Shown here one piece after another: positions 63,806-64,000 of a DNA stretch of 64,000 nucleotides. The position numbers were made by a program, and so were the translations under genes. The notes under the pieces were generated by a model. The model was not told where the DNA came from. It searched no databases and saw nothing but the letters and a program-made list of their open reading frames with translations. Position 1 is the first letter of the stretch; the number at the start of each line of letters is the position of its first letter. This stretch comes from Alentia gelatinosa (taxonomy: Eukaryota; Annelida; Polychaeta; Phyllodocida; Polynoidae), in NCBI GenBank assembly GCA_950022655.1, contig OX465587.1, positions 34,103,716-34,167,715 on the forward strand, written 5' to 3'.

Positions 63806-64000
63806 TCTCCTACAGACCCCCCCAATACCTGACCCCTCCAACACAGATTCAATTTACGTATATATAGTGGTGCCTTGGTTTGGCGTATCTCATCTCTGTG
63901 GATGTATACGAGCTCCTTGGCAGAGGCGTTCATTGACAATCCGCTCTGGAGACTCCCTCATGGCTTGACACTACTCAGGAATTTCCCAGAACTTGCTTTG
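63806..64000. other. No feature seen
   Basis: Window end; non-coding. Confidence 0.3.

Overview
The window looks like intergenic or gene-poor DNA from an animal nuclear genome, most likely an invertebrate; the phylum cannot be fixed from sequence alone. Evidence: no operon-like coding, several tRNA-derived SINEs, a poly(A)-tailed LINE retrotransposon, MITE-type DNA elements, and about twenty microsatellite, minisatellite and satellite arrays. I found no convincing host protein-coding gene. Most long open frames outside 35.4-41.5 kb are translations of simple or tandem repeats. The one real coding locus is a LINE on the minus strand, 35421 to about 41.5 kb. In transcription order it carries: (1) ORF1, a coiled-coil plus L1-ORF1-like RNA-binding region fused to a well-preserved NADAR (YbiA/DUF1768) domain; (2) a separate SGNH-hydrolase ORF that overlaps the end of ORF1 in another frame; (3) a possible 76-aa mini-ORF joined to the next ORF by an ATGA overlap; (4) an intact APE-type endonuclease plus reverse transcriptase; (5) a 3' UTR with AATAAA and a 19-nt poly(A) tail. 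All frames look intact, so this is a young and possibly active element. The NADAR domain is the most exciting item here, because NADAR enzymes remove ADP-ribose-type modifications, including from guanine in DNA. Layout. 0-5 kb: a roughly 130-bp satellite, a CCA-rich block and the first palindromic elements. 5-9.5 kb: CTCF-like motifs, CpG-rich patches, a homopurine/homopyrimidine tract and a dimeric tRNA SINE. 10-19 kb: palindromic elements, minisatellites, the first copy of a CACTG-ended MITE and a 1.5-kb two-length satellite. 19-23.5 kb: a TIR element, a roughly 83-bp array broken by several insertions, and dispersed repeats. 24-29.5 kb: a cluster of palindromes, a CpG patch with NRF1-like sites, an E-box array and another TIR element. 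30-35 kb: a SINE, repeats and a G-rich array. 35.4-41.9 kb: the LINE with a SINE next to it. 42-64 kb: nested SINE and repeat copies, a third CACTG MITE, CpG-rich patches, minisatellites of 28, 81, 45, 52 and 67 bp, more palindromic elements and a CCCCTCA array at the right end. The second system worth attention is a set of short non-autonomous palindromic elements (called PAL-A, PAL-B and PAL-C here). Each PAL-A or PAL-B copy has a long hairpin whose tip (GAGGCGAAGCCGAGTGA) is conserved while the arms differ between copies yet stay self-complementary. One PAL-A copy interrupts a minisatellite and so defines a 353-bp unit; a second copy is also 353 bp. All boundaries and copy counts were read by eye; no alignment or database search was run.
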